Below are positions 25,686-33,868 of a DNA stretch of 64,000 nt, in pieces (positions within the stretch are counted from its first letter, which is position 1; each line of letters begins with the position of its first letter). The stretch comes from Pseudolysinimonas sp051954455. Lineage in GTDB: Bacteria; Actinomycetota; Actinomycetes; Actinomycetales; Microbacteriaceae. The translations under genes and the position numbers were made by a program. Below the pieces are notes generated by a model. That model worked only from the letters and a program-made list of their open reading frames with translations, ran no database searches and was not told the DNA's origin. The stretch covers positions 62,001 through 126,000 of the forward strand of contig NZ_JBQCHS010000024.1 in NCBI RefSeq assembly GCF_051954455.1, in the 5' to 3' direction.

Positions 25686-26279
25686 GTCAGCACCATCGAC
25701 GCCGCGCCCGATGCCGCCGCCGCCCAGATCGGCCCCCGGATCCGGCGCGTCCGGCACACCCGCGGGCTCACCCTGGTCCAGCTGGCCGACCGCGCCGAGC
25801 TCTCGCATCCCTTCCTGAGCCAGCTCGAACGCGGCCTCGCGCGGCCGAGCTTCACCTCGCTCGAGCGGATCGCCCGCGCCCTCGGCACGAGCCAGCTGGA
25901 GCTGCTCGCCGGCGCGGAGGAGGACGCGGATGCGCGCCGCGACCAGCCGGCCGTGAGCGTCGTCCGCCGCGGCGACGGCACGCAGGGCGCCTACGGCGAG
26001 GGCGACGCGCGCATGCTCGTCCACGGCCACCGCCGCTTCCACCCGATGGAGATCACGGGAGCGAACCGCGACTGGGGCGTGCTGTTCTCGCACGCCGAGG
26101 ACGAGTTCCTGTACGTGCTCGACGGCCGCATCGAGCTCGACCTCGGGCCCGAGGGGATGTTCGTGCTCGCGACCGGCGACGCCGTGCACTGCGACGGTGG
26201 GGTGCCGCACCGCTGGCGTGCGATGGGTGACGAGGGCTACCGGCTGCTCGTGGTCAAGGACGCGCCCCGGCGGCTGTGA
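25686..26279 (+). CDS. XRE-family regulator with cupin domain, non-standard start
   Basis: An N-terminal helix-turn-helix (IGPRIRRVRHTRGLTLVQLA, then HPFLSQLERGLARPS, about residues 17-65) is joined to a C-terminal cupin (EFLYVLDGRIELDLGP, GGVPHRW). Such proteins sense small ligands and control catabolic operons, here probably the divergent 12-gene operon. No ATG, GTG or TTG exists in frame before the HTH. GAGAGGAG lies 6-7 nt before GTC 25686, where GTG would normally stand. The first usable standard start, GTG 25953, would remove the DNA-binding domain. The gene is either started at GTC, damaged, or misread at one base. Confidence 0.75.
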   Translation, partial: VSTIDAAPDAAAAQIGPRIRRVRHTRGLTLVQLADRAELSHPFLSQLERGLARPSFTSLERIARALGTSQLELLAGAEEDADARRDQPAVSVVRRGDGTQGAYGEGDARMLVHGHRRFHPMEITGANRDWGVLFSHAEDEFLYVLDGRIELDLGPEGMFVLATGDAVHCDGGVPHRWRAMGDEGYRLLVVKDAPRRL

Positions 26280-26289
26280 GGATGATGCC

Positions 26290-27237
26290 GTGAACCGCCC
26301 CCGCTCCTCCGACGTCGACCCGGTCGTGCTCGCGCGGACGGACGTCGCCGACGGCCTCGCCGTCCTCGAGCTCGGCCTGCCCGACGGCGCGCCGATGCCC
26401 TCGTGGGAGCCGGGCGCCCATGTCGACGTGCTGCTGCCGTCGGGTCTCGTGCGGCAGTACTCGCTGTGCGGCGACCCCGATGCGCCCACCTGGCGGCTCG
26501 GGGTGCTGCGCGAGGCGGGCGGCCGCGGCGGCTCGGCGGAGGTGCTGCGGATCGCGACCGAGGGCCGGGTGCTCCGGCTCGCGGGACCGCGCACCCACTT
26601 CTCCTTCGACGCCCGGTCGTCGGCGCCCGCGCTGCTCATCGCCGGTGGCATCGGGATCACGCCGATCGCCCCGATGGCGGCTCTCGCCGCGGAGGCCGGG
26701 GCCGACTACGTGCTGCACTACGCGGGCCACGACGGCCGGATGGCGCTCGTCGACGCGCTGCGCGCGCGGCACGGCGACCGGCTCGTCCTGCACGTCGACG
26801 CGCGCCCGGACGTCGGGGCGCTCATCGCCGGGAGTGCGCCGGACGCGATCGTGTACTGCTGCGGTCCCGCGTCGCTCATCGATGCGGTCGAGGCGGCGTG
26901 CCTCGCCCGCGGCCGCGAGTTCCGCACCGAGCGGTTCGAGGCCGAGACGCTCACCCCGCCCGTGTGGGACGGTCCGTTCGAGGTCGAGCTGGAGGCCTCG
27001 GGGCTGACCCTGGAGGTGCCGCCGGAGCGCAGCGTGCTCGAGGTCGTCGAGGAGGCCGGCGTGCTCGTGCTCTCGTCGTGCACGGAGGGCACCTGCGGCA
27101 CCTGCGAGACTCCGGTGCTCGAGGGCGAGGTCGACCACCGCGACTCGATCCTCACCCCCGCCGAGCGCGCGCGGAACGACGTCATGTTCGTGTGCGTCTC
27201 GCGCGCGGCGTGCCCGCGTCTGGTGCTCGACCTCTAG
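26290..27237 (+). CDS. PDR/VanB-family oxidoreductase (reductase component)
   Basis: This 315-residue electron-transfer protein has a flavin domain (RQYSLCG near residue 56), an NAD-binding domain (LLIAGGIGITPIAPM near 118) and a C-terminal plant-type [2Fe-2S] ferredoxin (SSCTEGTCGTCETP, later C at VCVS). It resembles phthalate-dioxygenase and vanillate-demethylase reductases. The gene starts 10 bp after the regulator stop. No Rieske oxygenase partner is encoded in the window, so its electron acceptor is unknown. Confidence 0.83.
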   Translation: MNRPRSSDVDPVVLARTDVADGLAVLELGLPDGAPMPSWEPGAHVDVLLPSGLVRQYSLCGDPDAPTWRLGVLREAGGRGGSAEVLRIATEGRVLRLAGPRTHFSFDARSSAPALLIAGGIGITPIAPMAALAAEAGADYVLHYAGHDGRMALVDALRARHGDRLVLHVDARPDVGALIAGSAPDAIVYCCGPASLIDAVEAACLARGREFRTERFEAETLTPPVWDGPFEVELEASGLTLEVPPERSVLEVVEEAGVLVLSSCTEGTCGTCETPVLEGEVDHRDSILTPAERARNDVMFVCVSRAACPRLVLDL

Positions 27238-27259
27238 CTCGGCTGGCCGGGTCGCCCGG

Positions 27260-28558
27260 CTAGAGGGGGCGACCGACCCTCCGGCGCAGGCCGTCCGCGA
27301 TCGCGTGCTCGTCGCCCGTCACGAGTTCCCCGCCGCGCACGACCCACCGCCCCGCGACCATCACGTCGCGCGGCCGCCGCCCGGGCGAGGCCCAGAGCAG
27401 GCCGGCGACCGGGTCGGCGACGCCCGCGTCCGCGACCCCCGACACGTCCCAGACGCACAGGTCGGCCGCGGCGCCCGGCCGCAGGTGCCCGAGCTCCGGT
27501 CGGCCGAGGCCGACGGCGGAGCCGGTGGTCGCCATCGCGAGCACCTCGCGCGCCGGCAGCTGCGGTCCGACGAGCGCGGAGACCTGCAGCGCCAGTCGCG
27601 CGTCCGCGAGCAGGTGTCCCGCGTCGTTGGACCCGCCCCCGCTCGTGCCGAGCCCGACGACGACGCCGGCCTGGCGGAGCGCCGCGACCGGCGCGATGCC
27701 CCAGCCCATCGGCACGTCGCAGCCCGGCGCGTGCGTGGCGCTCGCCCCCGAGACCGCGACCCGGGCCACCTCGTCGGGGGTCGGCTCGACGAGGTGGGCG
27801 ATCGTGACGTCCGGCGCGAGCCACCCCCACTCGTCGAGCAGGTCGAGCGGGCGGCGACCGTAGCGCTCGAGGGCGATCGCGACGTCGACCTGCTCGTTCG
27901 CCTGGGTGCGGCGCCGCAGACCGTGCCGCGCGGCGATCTCGGCGAGCACCCGGAACGTCGCCTCGCCGTCGGAGTGGACGCCCGCCGGACCGACCGCGAG
28001 CTGCAGCATGCCGTCCGTGGTCCGCGCGGCGAGGGCGGCGACGATCGCCTCCGCGCTCTCCTCGACGACGTCGGGCGCATGGCGCGCGGACCCGCGGACG
28101 AAGACCAGCCGGCCCCCGAGCTCCCGCGCGGCGTCCGCCCCCGCGACGGCGATCCCGGTCGGGTCGCCGTCGGCCGGCCAGTTCAGCTGGTGGTCGGCCA
28201 CCGTGGTGACGCCGTCGAGCAGACCCTCCGCGACGCCCGCGAGGGTCGTCACGCGGGCGAGCTCGGGATCCATCCCCGCGGCGGAATACGCGGTCGCCAT
28301 CGCCGGCAACCAGGCCGCCATCGGCACGCCGCGCGTGCCGGGCAGCGTGCGGAAGGCCGACTGCAGGAGATGGTGGTGCGCGTTCACGAGCCCGGCGGTG
28401 ACGACGCAGCCCCCGACGTCGAGCGTCTCGTGCGGGGTGGTGGACGGGTCGGCCGGCGCCGAGGCGACGACCGTGTCGTCGATCCACAGCTCGGTCGTGT
28501 CGGAGCCCGGGTCGCGGGCGTCGCGGACGATGGCGGTCGCGCCGGTCAGTCGCAGCAT
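27260..28558 (-). CDS. 8-oxoguanine-deaminase-like amidohydrolase with altered metal site
   Basis: This 432-residue member of the ATZ/TRZ/8-oxoguanine deaminase group has GLVNAHHHLLQSAFRTL (H61, H63). Two usual ligands are replaced: the HxxE position reads TQANEQ (Q219 for His), and the catalytic Asp of the LGTDGSASND motif is Ser306 (LGTSGGGSND). The histidine in THAPGCDVPMGW remains. It may be inactive, use another mechanism, or act as a binding protein. It is divergent from xdhC across a shared operator-like palindrome. Confidence 0.7.
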   Translation of the reverse strand: MLRLTGATAIVRDARDPGSDTTELWIDDTVVASAPADPSTTPHETLDVGGCVVTAGLVNAHHHLLQSAFRTLPGTRGVPMAAWLPAMATAYSAAGMDPELARVTTLAGVAEGLLDGVTTVADHQLNWPADGDPTGIAVAGADAARELGGRLVFVRGSARHAPDVVEESAEAIVAALAARTTDGMLQLAVGPAGVHSDGEATFRVLAEIAARHGLRRRTQANEQVDVAIALERYGRRPLDLLDEWGWLAPDVTIAHLVEPTPDEVARVAVSGASATHAPGCDVPMGWGIAPVAALRQAGVVVGLGTSGGGSNDAGHLLADARLALQVSALVGPQLPAREVLAMATTGSAVGLGRPELGHLRPGAAADLCVWDVSGVADAGVADPVAGLLWASPGRRPRDVMVAGRWVVRGGELVTGDEHAIADGLRRRVGRPL

Positions 28559-28564
28559 GAAACG

Positions 28565-28590
28565 AGCCTGACATCCGCATGTGTCAGCCT
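28565..28590. promoter_or_regulatory. shared palindrome between the amidohydrolase gene and xdhC
   Basis: CTGACA-N8-TGTCAG (28568-28587) lies between two outward promoter boxes: CAGGCT on the minus strand (28570-28565), 6 nt before ATG 28558, and CAGCCT on the plus strand (28585-28590), 6 nt before GTG 28597. The core ACATC-N3-ATGTGTC recurs at 32991. Confidence 0.55.
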
Positions 28591-28596
28591 GATGTC

Positions 28597-29535
28597 GTGC
28601 TCGAGATCGCCGACCGCCTGCTCGCCCGGCTGGACGCCGGCGCGACGCTCGCGGTCGCGACCGTCGTGCGCGTCGAGGGGAGCATGCCGCGCACCGTCGG
28701 CACCTCGATGGCGTGGGACGGCGAGCACGTCATCGGCAGCATCGCCGGCGGCTGCGTCGAGGGCGCGGTCGTGGAGCTCGCGCAGCAGGTGCTCGAGGAC
28801 GGGGTGGTGCGGTCGGAGCGCTTCGGCGTCTCCGACGACACGGCGTTCGGCTTCGGGCTGAGCTGCGGCGGGGTCGTCGGGGTGCGGGTCGCGCTGCTGC
28901 GACCCGACGACCCGGTCGTCCCGCGCCTGCGCGACGCGGCGGCGGGGAGACCGGCGCGGGTCGTCATCGCGCCCGACGGCCACCGCATCGAGCTGTGCGC
29001 CGACGGGGTCGTCGACGAGGTCGTACCGCCGGCGCGGATGATCGTGCTCGGCGCCATGGAGTTCTCGGCCGCGCTCGCCGCCGCCGCCCGCGCCGTGGGC
29101 TACCGCGTCACGATCGTCGACCCCCGAGCGCTCTTCCTCACGCCCGAGCGGTTCCCCGACGCCGAGCTCGTCGTGCGCTGGCCGCCGGAGCACCTCGTCG
29201 CGACGCCGATCGACGAGCGGACGGTCATCTGCGTGCTGAGCCACGACGACCGCTACGACGCGGAGGCGATCCTCGTGGCGCTCCGCTCGCCGGCGGCGTT
29301 CGTCGGCGCGATGAGCTCGCGGCGCACGCTCGAGCGCCGGCGGGCCGCGCTGCGCGAGCTCGGGGCGACCGATGACGAGCTGGCCCGGCTCCACGCGCCG
29401 ATCGGCCTCGACCTCGGCGCCGTCACCCCCGCCGAGACGGCGGTCTCGATCCTCGCCGAGATCCTCGCCGCCCGATCCGGCCGCGCGGGCGAGTCCCTCC
29501 GCACCACGACGGGCGCCATCCACTCCGCCGGCTGA
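28597..29535 (+). CDS. xdhC: XdhC/CoxI-family molybdenum cofactor chaperone
   Basis: XdhC binds and sulfurates molybdenum cofactor and inserts it into xanthine dehydrogenase. The 312-residue product has the N-terminal XdhC_CoxI domain (VRVEGSMPRTVGTSM, SIAGGCVEG, FGLSCGGVVGV) and a C-terminal Rossmann XdhC_C domain (LSHDDRYDAEAI, IGLDLGAVTPAE). GTG 28597 fits the promoter box; ATG 28579 would lie inside the palindrome and add six residues. It converges on the dehydrogenase genes. Confidence 0.87.
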   Translation: MLEIADRLLARLDAGATLAVATVVRVEGSMPRTVGTSMAWDGEHVIGSIAGGCVEGAVVELAQQVLEDGVVRSERFGVSDDTAFGFGLSCGGVVGVRVALLRPDDPVVPRLRDAAAGRPARVVIAPDGHRIELCADGVVDEVVPPARMIVLGAMEFSAALAAAARAVGYRVTIVDPRALFLTPERFPDAELVVRWPPEHLVATPIDERTVICVLSHDDRYDAEAILVALRSPAAFVGAMSSRRTLERRRAALRELGATDDELARLHAPIGLDLGAVTPAETAVSILAEILAARSGRAGESLRTTTGAIHSAG

Positions 29536-29543
29536 GGAGCGCC

Positions 29544-32183
29544 TCACCCGACGGGGTCCGCCAGACGCCAGAGCCGGTCGCGCGACATGGGCAGCTCGGT
29601 CGGCCGCACGCCGAGGGCGTCCCGGATCGCGTTCGCGAGCGCCGGGGCCACCGGGTTGTAGGGCGCCTCGCTCATCGACTTCGCGCCGAGCGGCCCGCGC
29701 TCGTCGACCGTGTCGGCGAAGAGCACCCGCAGTCGCGGGACGTCCGAGAACTTCGGGACACGGTAGGCGCGGAAGGCGGCCTCCACCACCTCGCCGTCGC
29801 GCACCCGCACCTCCTCCTGGAGGGCCGATCCGAGCCCCTGGGCGAAGCCTCCCTCGATCTGCCCGCGGAGCTGCTCCGGGTTGAGCACGCGGCCCGCGTC
29901 GGCGGCCTGGACGGCGTCGAGCACGCGCACCTCCCCGGTCTCGGGGCGCACGGCCACCCGGAAGCCCTGGGCGTTGAAGGCGACGTTGCGGTGCGCTCCG
30001 TCCGACCTCGCCGATGCCGCGCGCGGCCCGCCGTCGCGCAGCTGCGCCGCGAGCGTCGCCGCCGCCTCGTGCACCGCAGCCCCGGCGACGACCACGCCCG
30101 TCGACCCGTAGGCGCCGGTGTCGTGCCCGGCCACGTCGGTGTCCGACTGTCGGATGCGGATGCGGTCCGGCGTCGTGCCGAGCGCGGTCGCCGCGAGCTG
30201 CGCGTGCACCGTCGTCGAGCCGTTGCCGAACTCGGCCGTGCCGACCTCGAGCTCGTACTCGGCGCCGTCCGCGCCCCGCTCGTCGAGCGCGCGGATCCGC
30301 ACCTCGGCGATATGGCCGCGCGGGGGGATGGTCGCGATCATCGCGAGCGCGATGCCCGATCCGATGCGCCAGCCCGACGCCGCGAGCTCCGCCGCCTCGG
30401 CCTTTCCGCGCCCCTCGGCGAGCGCTCCGGCGACGAGGTCGAGGCACTGCGTGCCGCCGTCCGCCCCGCGGTACTCGATGTCGCCCGGGTCGTCGTGGCT
30501 CGTGAGCAGAGGCTGGCCGGGCAGCACGACGTTGCGGCGACGCAGTTCCACGGGATCCATCCCGAGCTCCCGCGCGAGCTCGTCCATCGCCGACTCGACC
30601 GCGAAGATCACCTGGCCGAGGCCGTAGCCGCGGAAGGCGCCCGCCGGCGGGTTGTTCGTGTAGACCGAGTGCGCATCCACCCGCACGTTCGCGCATCGGT
30701 AGACCGCGATCGACTCGTGCACCGAGTGATACATCACCCCGACGCCGTGGTTGCCGTAGGCGCCGGTGTCCATCCGCTGGTCGACGTGCACGGCCGTGAG
30801 CCGCCCGTCCGCGTCGGCCCCGAGCGTGACCCGCACGCGCATGGGATGCCGCAGCGGCGCCGCACGGAACTCGTCCTCGCGCGTGAACTCCCATTGCACC
30901 GGCTGCCCGGTCGCCAGCACCGCCAGCCCGACGACCCCCTCCGTGAGCATCTCCTGCTTGCCGCCGAACCCGCCGCCGACCCGGGCCGTGAAGACCCGCA
31001 CGCTCCCGGGTTCGCGACGCAGGATTCGGGCGAGCTCGTCGCGCACGAGGTACGGCACCTGGGAGGAGGTGCGCACGACGAGGCGCCCGTCGTCGTCGAG
31101 CCAGCCTCGGCTGGCGTGGGTCTCGAGAGCGGCGTGCGTCACGCGGCTCGTGCGCCAGGTGCCGGTGACCGTCGCGGCGGCGGTCGCGAGGGCGGCCGCG
31201 ACGTCGCCGCGCTCCTCGTGGACCTCGGCGACGGTGTTCCGCTCGGGCGCGGCGGCGCGCGAGTCGGCGCCCAGCTCGGGGTGCACGAGCGGCGCGCCCG
31301 GCGCGTCGGCCTCGTCCGGGTCGAGGATCGCGGGCAGCGGCTCGTACTCCACCCGGATGAGCTCCCGTGCGCGCTCCGCGAGCCCGATCGAGTCGGCGAC
31401 CACCGCCGCGACCCGTTGCCCGCGGAACCGCAGGACGGGGTCGAACAGCAGGGTGTCGTCCGGGTCGTCCAGGCGGTTCTGGTGGCGGCCGGTGGAGTGG
31501 AGGACGCCGGGATCGTCGCGGTGCGTGAGCACGGCCTGCACCCCGGGCAGTGCGAGGGCCGCGCTCGCGTCGATCGCGACGATGCGGGCGTGCGGATGCG
31601 GGCTGCCGAGCACCGCCAGGTGCAGCAGCCCGCCGGTCGTCGCGACATCGTCGAGCGTGTACGGCTCGGTGCCGGTGACGACCCGCCGGGCGGCGGGGGC
31701 GGCGAGCGAGCGGCCGGCGGCGTCGCCGGCGGGCGCGGTCGTCTCGACGTTCGCGACGCCGTGCAGCGCGTCCTCGATCGCCCGGTATCCGGTGCAGCGG
31801 CAGAGGTTGCCCTTGAGGGCGTGCGGCAGGTCGGCGAGCTGCTCCGCGTCGAGCGCCGAGGCGGTCACGACCATGCCCGGGGTGCAGAACCCGCACTGGA
31901 ACGCCGCCGCCTCGACGAAGGCCCGCTGGACCGGGTGCGGATCCCCCGGCGTGCCCAGGCCGGCCGCGGTCACGACCTCCGCGCCGTCGACCCGGTGCGC
32001 CGGCACGAGGCACGAGTGGGTCGGGCTCCCGTCGAGGAGGACGGAGCAGGCGCCGCAGTCGCCCGCGTCGCATCCCTTCTTGACGCTCGTGATCCCGTGC
32101 TCCCGGAGGAGGGTGCGGAGCACCTGCCCGGGCCGCGGCTCGGCCTTGAGCGGCGCCCCGTCGACGGTCAACCGCACGCTCAT
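29544..32183 (-). CDS. xanthine dehydrogenase, fused [2Fe-2S] and molybdopterin subunits
   Basis: This 879-residue enzyme oxidises hypoxanthine or xanthine to urate. Residues 1-155 carry two [2Fe-2S] clusters: C38, C43, C46 and C58, then FQCGFCTPGM and NLCRCTGYR. Residues about 165-879 form the molybdopterin part, with RVGGGFGGK, AFRGYG and GAKSMSEAPYNP holding the catalytic glutamate. Fe-S and Mo parts are often separate proteins, as in XdhA/XdhB sets; here they are one chain with FAD kept separate. It overlaps the FAD-subunit gene by 4 bp. Confidence 0.9.
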   Translation of the reverse strand: MSVRLTVDGAPLKAEPRPGQVLRTLLREHGITSVKKGCDAGDCGACSVLLDGSPTHSCLVPAHRVDGAEVVTAAGLGTPGDPHPVQRAFVEAAAFQCGFCTPGMVVTASALDAEQLADLPHALKGNLCRCTGYRAIEDALHGVANVETTAPAGDAAGRSLAAPAARRVVTGTEPYTLDDVATTGGLLHLAVLGSPHPHARIVAIDASAALALPGVQAVLTHRDDPGVLHSTGRHQNRLDDPDDTLLFDPVLRFRGQRVAAVVADSIGLAERARELIRVEYEPLPAILDPDEADAPGAPLVHPELGADSRAAAPERNTVAEVHEERGDVAAALATAAATVTGTWRTSRVTHAALETHASRGWLDDDGRLVVRTSSQVPYLVRDELARILRREPGSVRVFTARVGGGFGGKQEMLTEGVVGLAVLATGQPVQWEFTREDEFRAAPLRHPMRVRVTLGADADGRLTAVHVDQRMDTGAYGNHGVGVMYHSVHESIAVYRCANVRVDAHSVYTNNPPAGAFRGYGLGQVIFAVESAMDELARELGMDPVELRRRNVVLPGQPLLTSHDDPGDIEYRGADGGTQCLDLVAGALAEGRGKAEAAELAASGWRIGSGIALAMIATIPPRGHIAEVRIRALDERGADGAEYELEVGTAEFGNGSTTVHAQLAATALGTTPDRIRIRQSDTDVAGHDTGAYGSTGVVVAGAAVHEAAATLAAQLRDGGPRAASARSDGAHRNVAFNAQGFRVAVRPETGEVRVLDAVQAADAGRVLNPEQLRGQIEGGFAQGLGSALQEEVRVRDGEVVEAAFRAYRVPKFSDVPRLRVLFADTVDERGPLGAKSMSEAPYNPVAPALANAIRDALGVRPTELPMSRDRLWRLADPVG

Positions 32184-33001
32184 GCCGCCAGCTCCTCGCG
32201 CAGCTCCTCCGCCAGCAGGCGCGCCATGGCGTGCCGCCAGTCGGGGGCGCCGTGCGGATCGTCGAACCACTCGCCGATCGCATCGACGGCGTCCGCGAGC
32301 TCCGCCGCGGTGGGGATGCCGGGGAAGAGGAGCCGGTGCGGGCGCGGCGTCGCGGCGGTGACGGTCGCGGTGAAGCCCGCGTCGTCCACGGTCGCGACGA
32401 CCACGGCGCCGGAGCGGCCGAGCTCCGCGAGCGAGATGCGTCGGAGCGCCGAGCGGGCCCGGAGCGCGGCGGCGGGCACCTCCAGCGCCCGCAGGACCTC
32501 GCCGGGGGCGAGCGCGGTGGTGCGGTCGCCCGTCACCAGCTCGGCGACCGGCTCGCGGCGCTCGCCGCCGTCCGGCATCCAGATGAGGGCGTCGGCGCCG
32601 AGCCCGGCGAAGAGGGAGGTCATCGGTCCGGCCGGGAGCGCGAGGCAGATGTTGCCGCCCACGGTCGCGACGCGGTGGATCTTCCACGAGCCGAGGAGCG
32701 CGTCGACCGCGGGCGCGAAGAGCGGATGCCCGCCGGCGGCCGGATCCGCCGTGGCCAGCCGCTCGAGCGTGCAGGTCGCGCCGACCCGGAGACCGCCGTC
32801 CGGCAGCGGCTCGAGCGCGGGCCAGCCGAGCCCGGTCAGGTCGACGAGGCCCCGCACGCCCGGCTGCGGCTCCGAGTAGAGCCAGGTGCCGCCTGCCAGC
32901 ACGCGCTCGCCGGGCGCGAGGGCGAGGTCGCCGCGCCCGCGGGCGACCCGGACGCTCTCGACGTCGACCAGATCCATGTCGAGGGAGTCAACATCACCCA
33001 T
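32180..33001 (-). CDS. xanthine dehydrogenase FAD-binding subunit
   Basis: This 273-residue CoxM/XdhB-type FAD subunit passes electrons from the Fe-S clusters to NAD. Seen are GERVLAGGTWLY, HRVATVGGNICLALPAGPM (FAD pyrophosphate site, residues about 106-124) and a CO_deh_flav_C-like end. ATG 33001 lies inside a palindrome-like site; ATG 32977, eight residues later, is an alternative start. Its stop overlaps the Fe-S/Mo gene (ATGA). Confidence 0.88.
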   Translation of the reverse strand: MGDVDSLDMDLVDVESVRVARGRGDLALAPGERVLAGGTWLYSEPQPGVRGLVDLTGLGWPALEPLPDGGLRVGATCTLERLATADPAAGGHPLFAPAVDALLGSWKIHRVATVGGNICLALPAGPMTSLFAGLGADALIWMPDGGERREPVAELVTGDRTTALAPGEVLRALEVPAAALRARSALRRISLAELGRSGAVVVATVDDAGFTATVTAATPRPHRLLFPGIPTAAELADAVDAIGEWFDDPHGAPDWRHAMARLLAEELREELAA

Positions 33002-33006
33002 GTGTC
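32991..33006. promoter_or_regulatory. candidate operator of the xanthine dehydrogenase genes
   Basis: ACATC-ACCC-ATGTGTC at 32991-33006 matches ACATC-CGC-ATGTGTC at 28571-28585 apart from the spacer, and both are followed by nGCC. Both sites sit at the 5' ends of purine-oxidation genes, suggesting one shared regulator. Confidence 0.5.
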
Positions 33007-33073
33007 GGCCACGTAACACCCGGGTCGGGTCGCCGCGGCGAGGGCGCCGGGGCGGCGATGCGAGGATGGACGC

Positions 33074-33544
33074 GTGGCCCGCCCGACCGACCCCGAGCCC
33101 GGGGACGACGACCTCGACGCCGAGGCGCTCACCTGGGCGGGCGACGAGGAGCAGGGGCGCGCGCGTCCGCGGCTCGCGGAGCCGGACGCCGACGCGGTCT
33201 CGACGCTCGAGGCGGCGGGCGATGACGACGAAGCCCTCGACGAGGACGACGGCCCGGCTCCGGACGTCGCGGGCAACGTCGCGATCGCGCTGTTCGGCAT
33301 CCTCTACCTGGCCGTCACGGTCGGCTGGATCTACTCGGTGCAGCTCGCGACCACGCCGCCGGGCGGATTCCCCGGGCCGGTCGTCTGGCAGTTCGGCACC
33401 TTCACCGCGATCATCGGCGCCCCCGTCTGGTTCGGCGCGGTCGTGGCGCTGACGCGCGGACGGATCGGGCTCCGGCTCGGCTGGTTCGCGCTCGGCCTGG
33501 GCCTGCTGCTGCCCTGGCCCGTCATCCTGGAGCTCGCCGGATGA
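33074..33544 (+). CDS. membrane protein of unknown function
   Basis: This 156-residue protein has an acidic N-terminal half rich in D and E (residues 1-65) and two or three membrane helices (about 70-90, 105-125, 130-150). I do not recognise a family. GTG 33074 is used. The next gene starts at the stop (4-bp overlap), so they form a pair, probably of small integral membrane proteins. Confidence 0.6.
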   Translation: MARPTDPEPGDDDLDAEALTWAGDEEQGRARPRLAEPDADAVSTLEAAGDDDEALDEDDGPAPDVAGNVAIALFGILYLAVTVGWIYSVQLATTPPGGFPGPVVWQFGTFTAIIGAPVWFGAVVALTRGRIGLRLGWFALGLGLLLPWPVILELAG

Positions 33545-33867
33545 GCGACGACGCCCTCGAGATCGCACCTCCCGCGTCGCGCGTGACGACGTGGGTCACG
33601 GCCGTCGTGTTCGCGGTCCTGTTCGCGGCGCCGCTCTTCTACGCCGTCTCGAACCTCGTCGAGTACCCGGCCGTGGTCGGCGGCCGGACGCCGTGGTGGT
33701 TGCTGATCCTCGGGGTGATCGCGCCGGTCGCGCTCTACGTCGGGGGTCTGCTGATCGGCCGTAGGAGGACGCCGGTGCTGCGCCTCGTCGTGCTGGCGGC
33801 GGCCCTCGGGGCGGCCAATGCGCTGACGATCGCCGAGATCGCGATCGCGCCCTTCCTGCTCGCCTGA
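33541..33867 (+). CDS. small membrane protein of unknown function
   Basis: This 108-residue protein has three predicted helices (residues about 17-38, 50-70 and 78-105). The start overlaps the previous stop. No known motif is seen. It ends next to the convergent DoxX-like gene, with 1 bp between stops. Confidence 0.6.
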   Translation: MSDDALEIAPPASRVTTWVTAVVFAVLFAAPLFYAVSNLVEYPAVVGGRTPWWLLILGVIAPVALYVGGLLIGRRRTPVLRLVVLAAALGAANALTIAEIAIAPFLLA

Positions 33868-33868
33868 G

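Noticed and set aside
25953..26279. Cupin-only regulator starting at GTG 25953
   Set aside because: The frame upstream encodes a complete HTH domain with a strong ribosome binding site, so the short form would be a fragment.
28546..32283. Very long open frame antisense to the xanthine dehydrogenase genes, and similar long antisense frames elsewhere
   Set aside because: They are side effects of high GC third positions; the translations are low-complexity R/A/G-rich and have no domains, while the opposite strand has clear enzymes.
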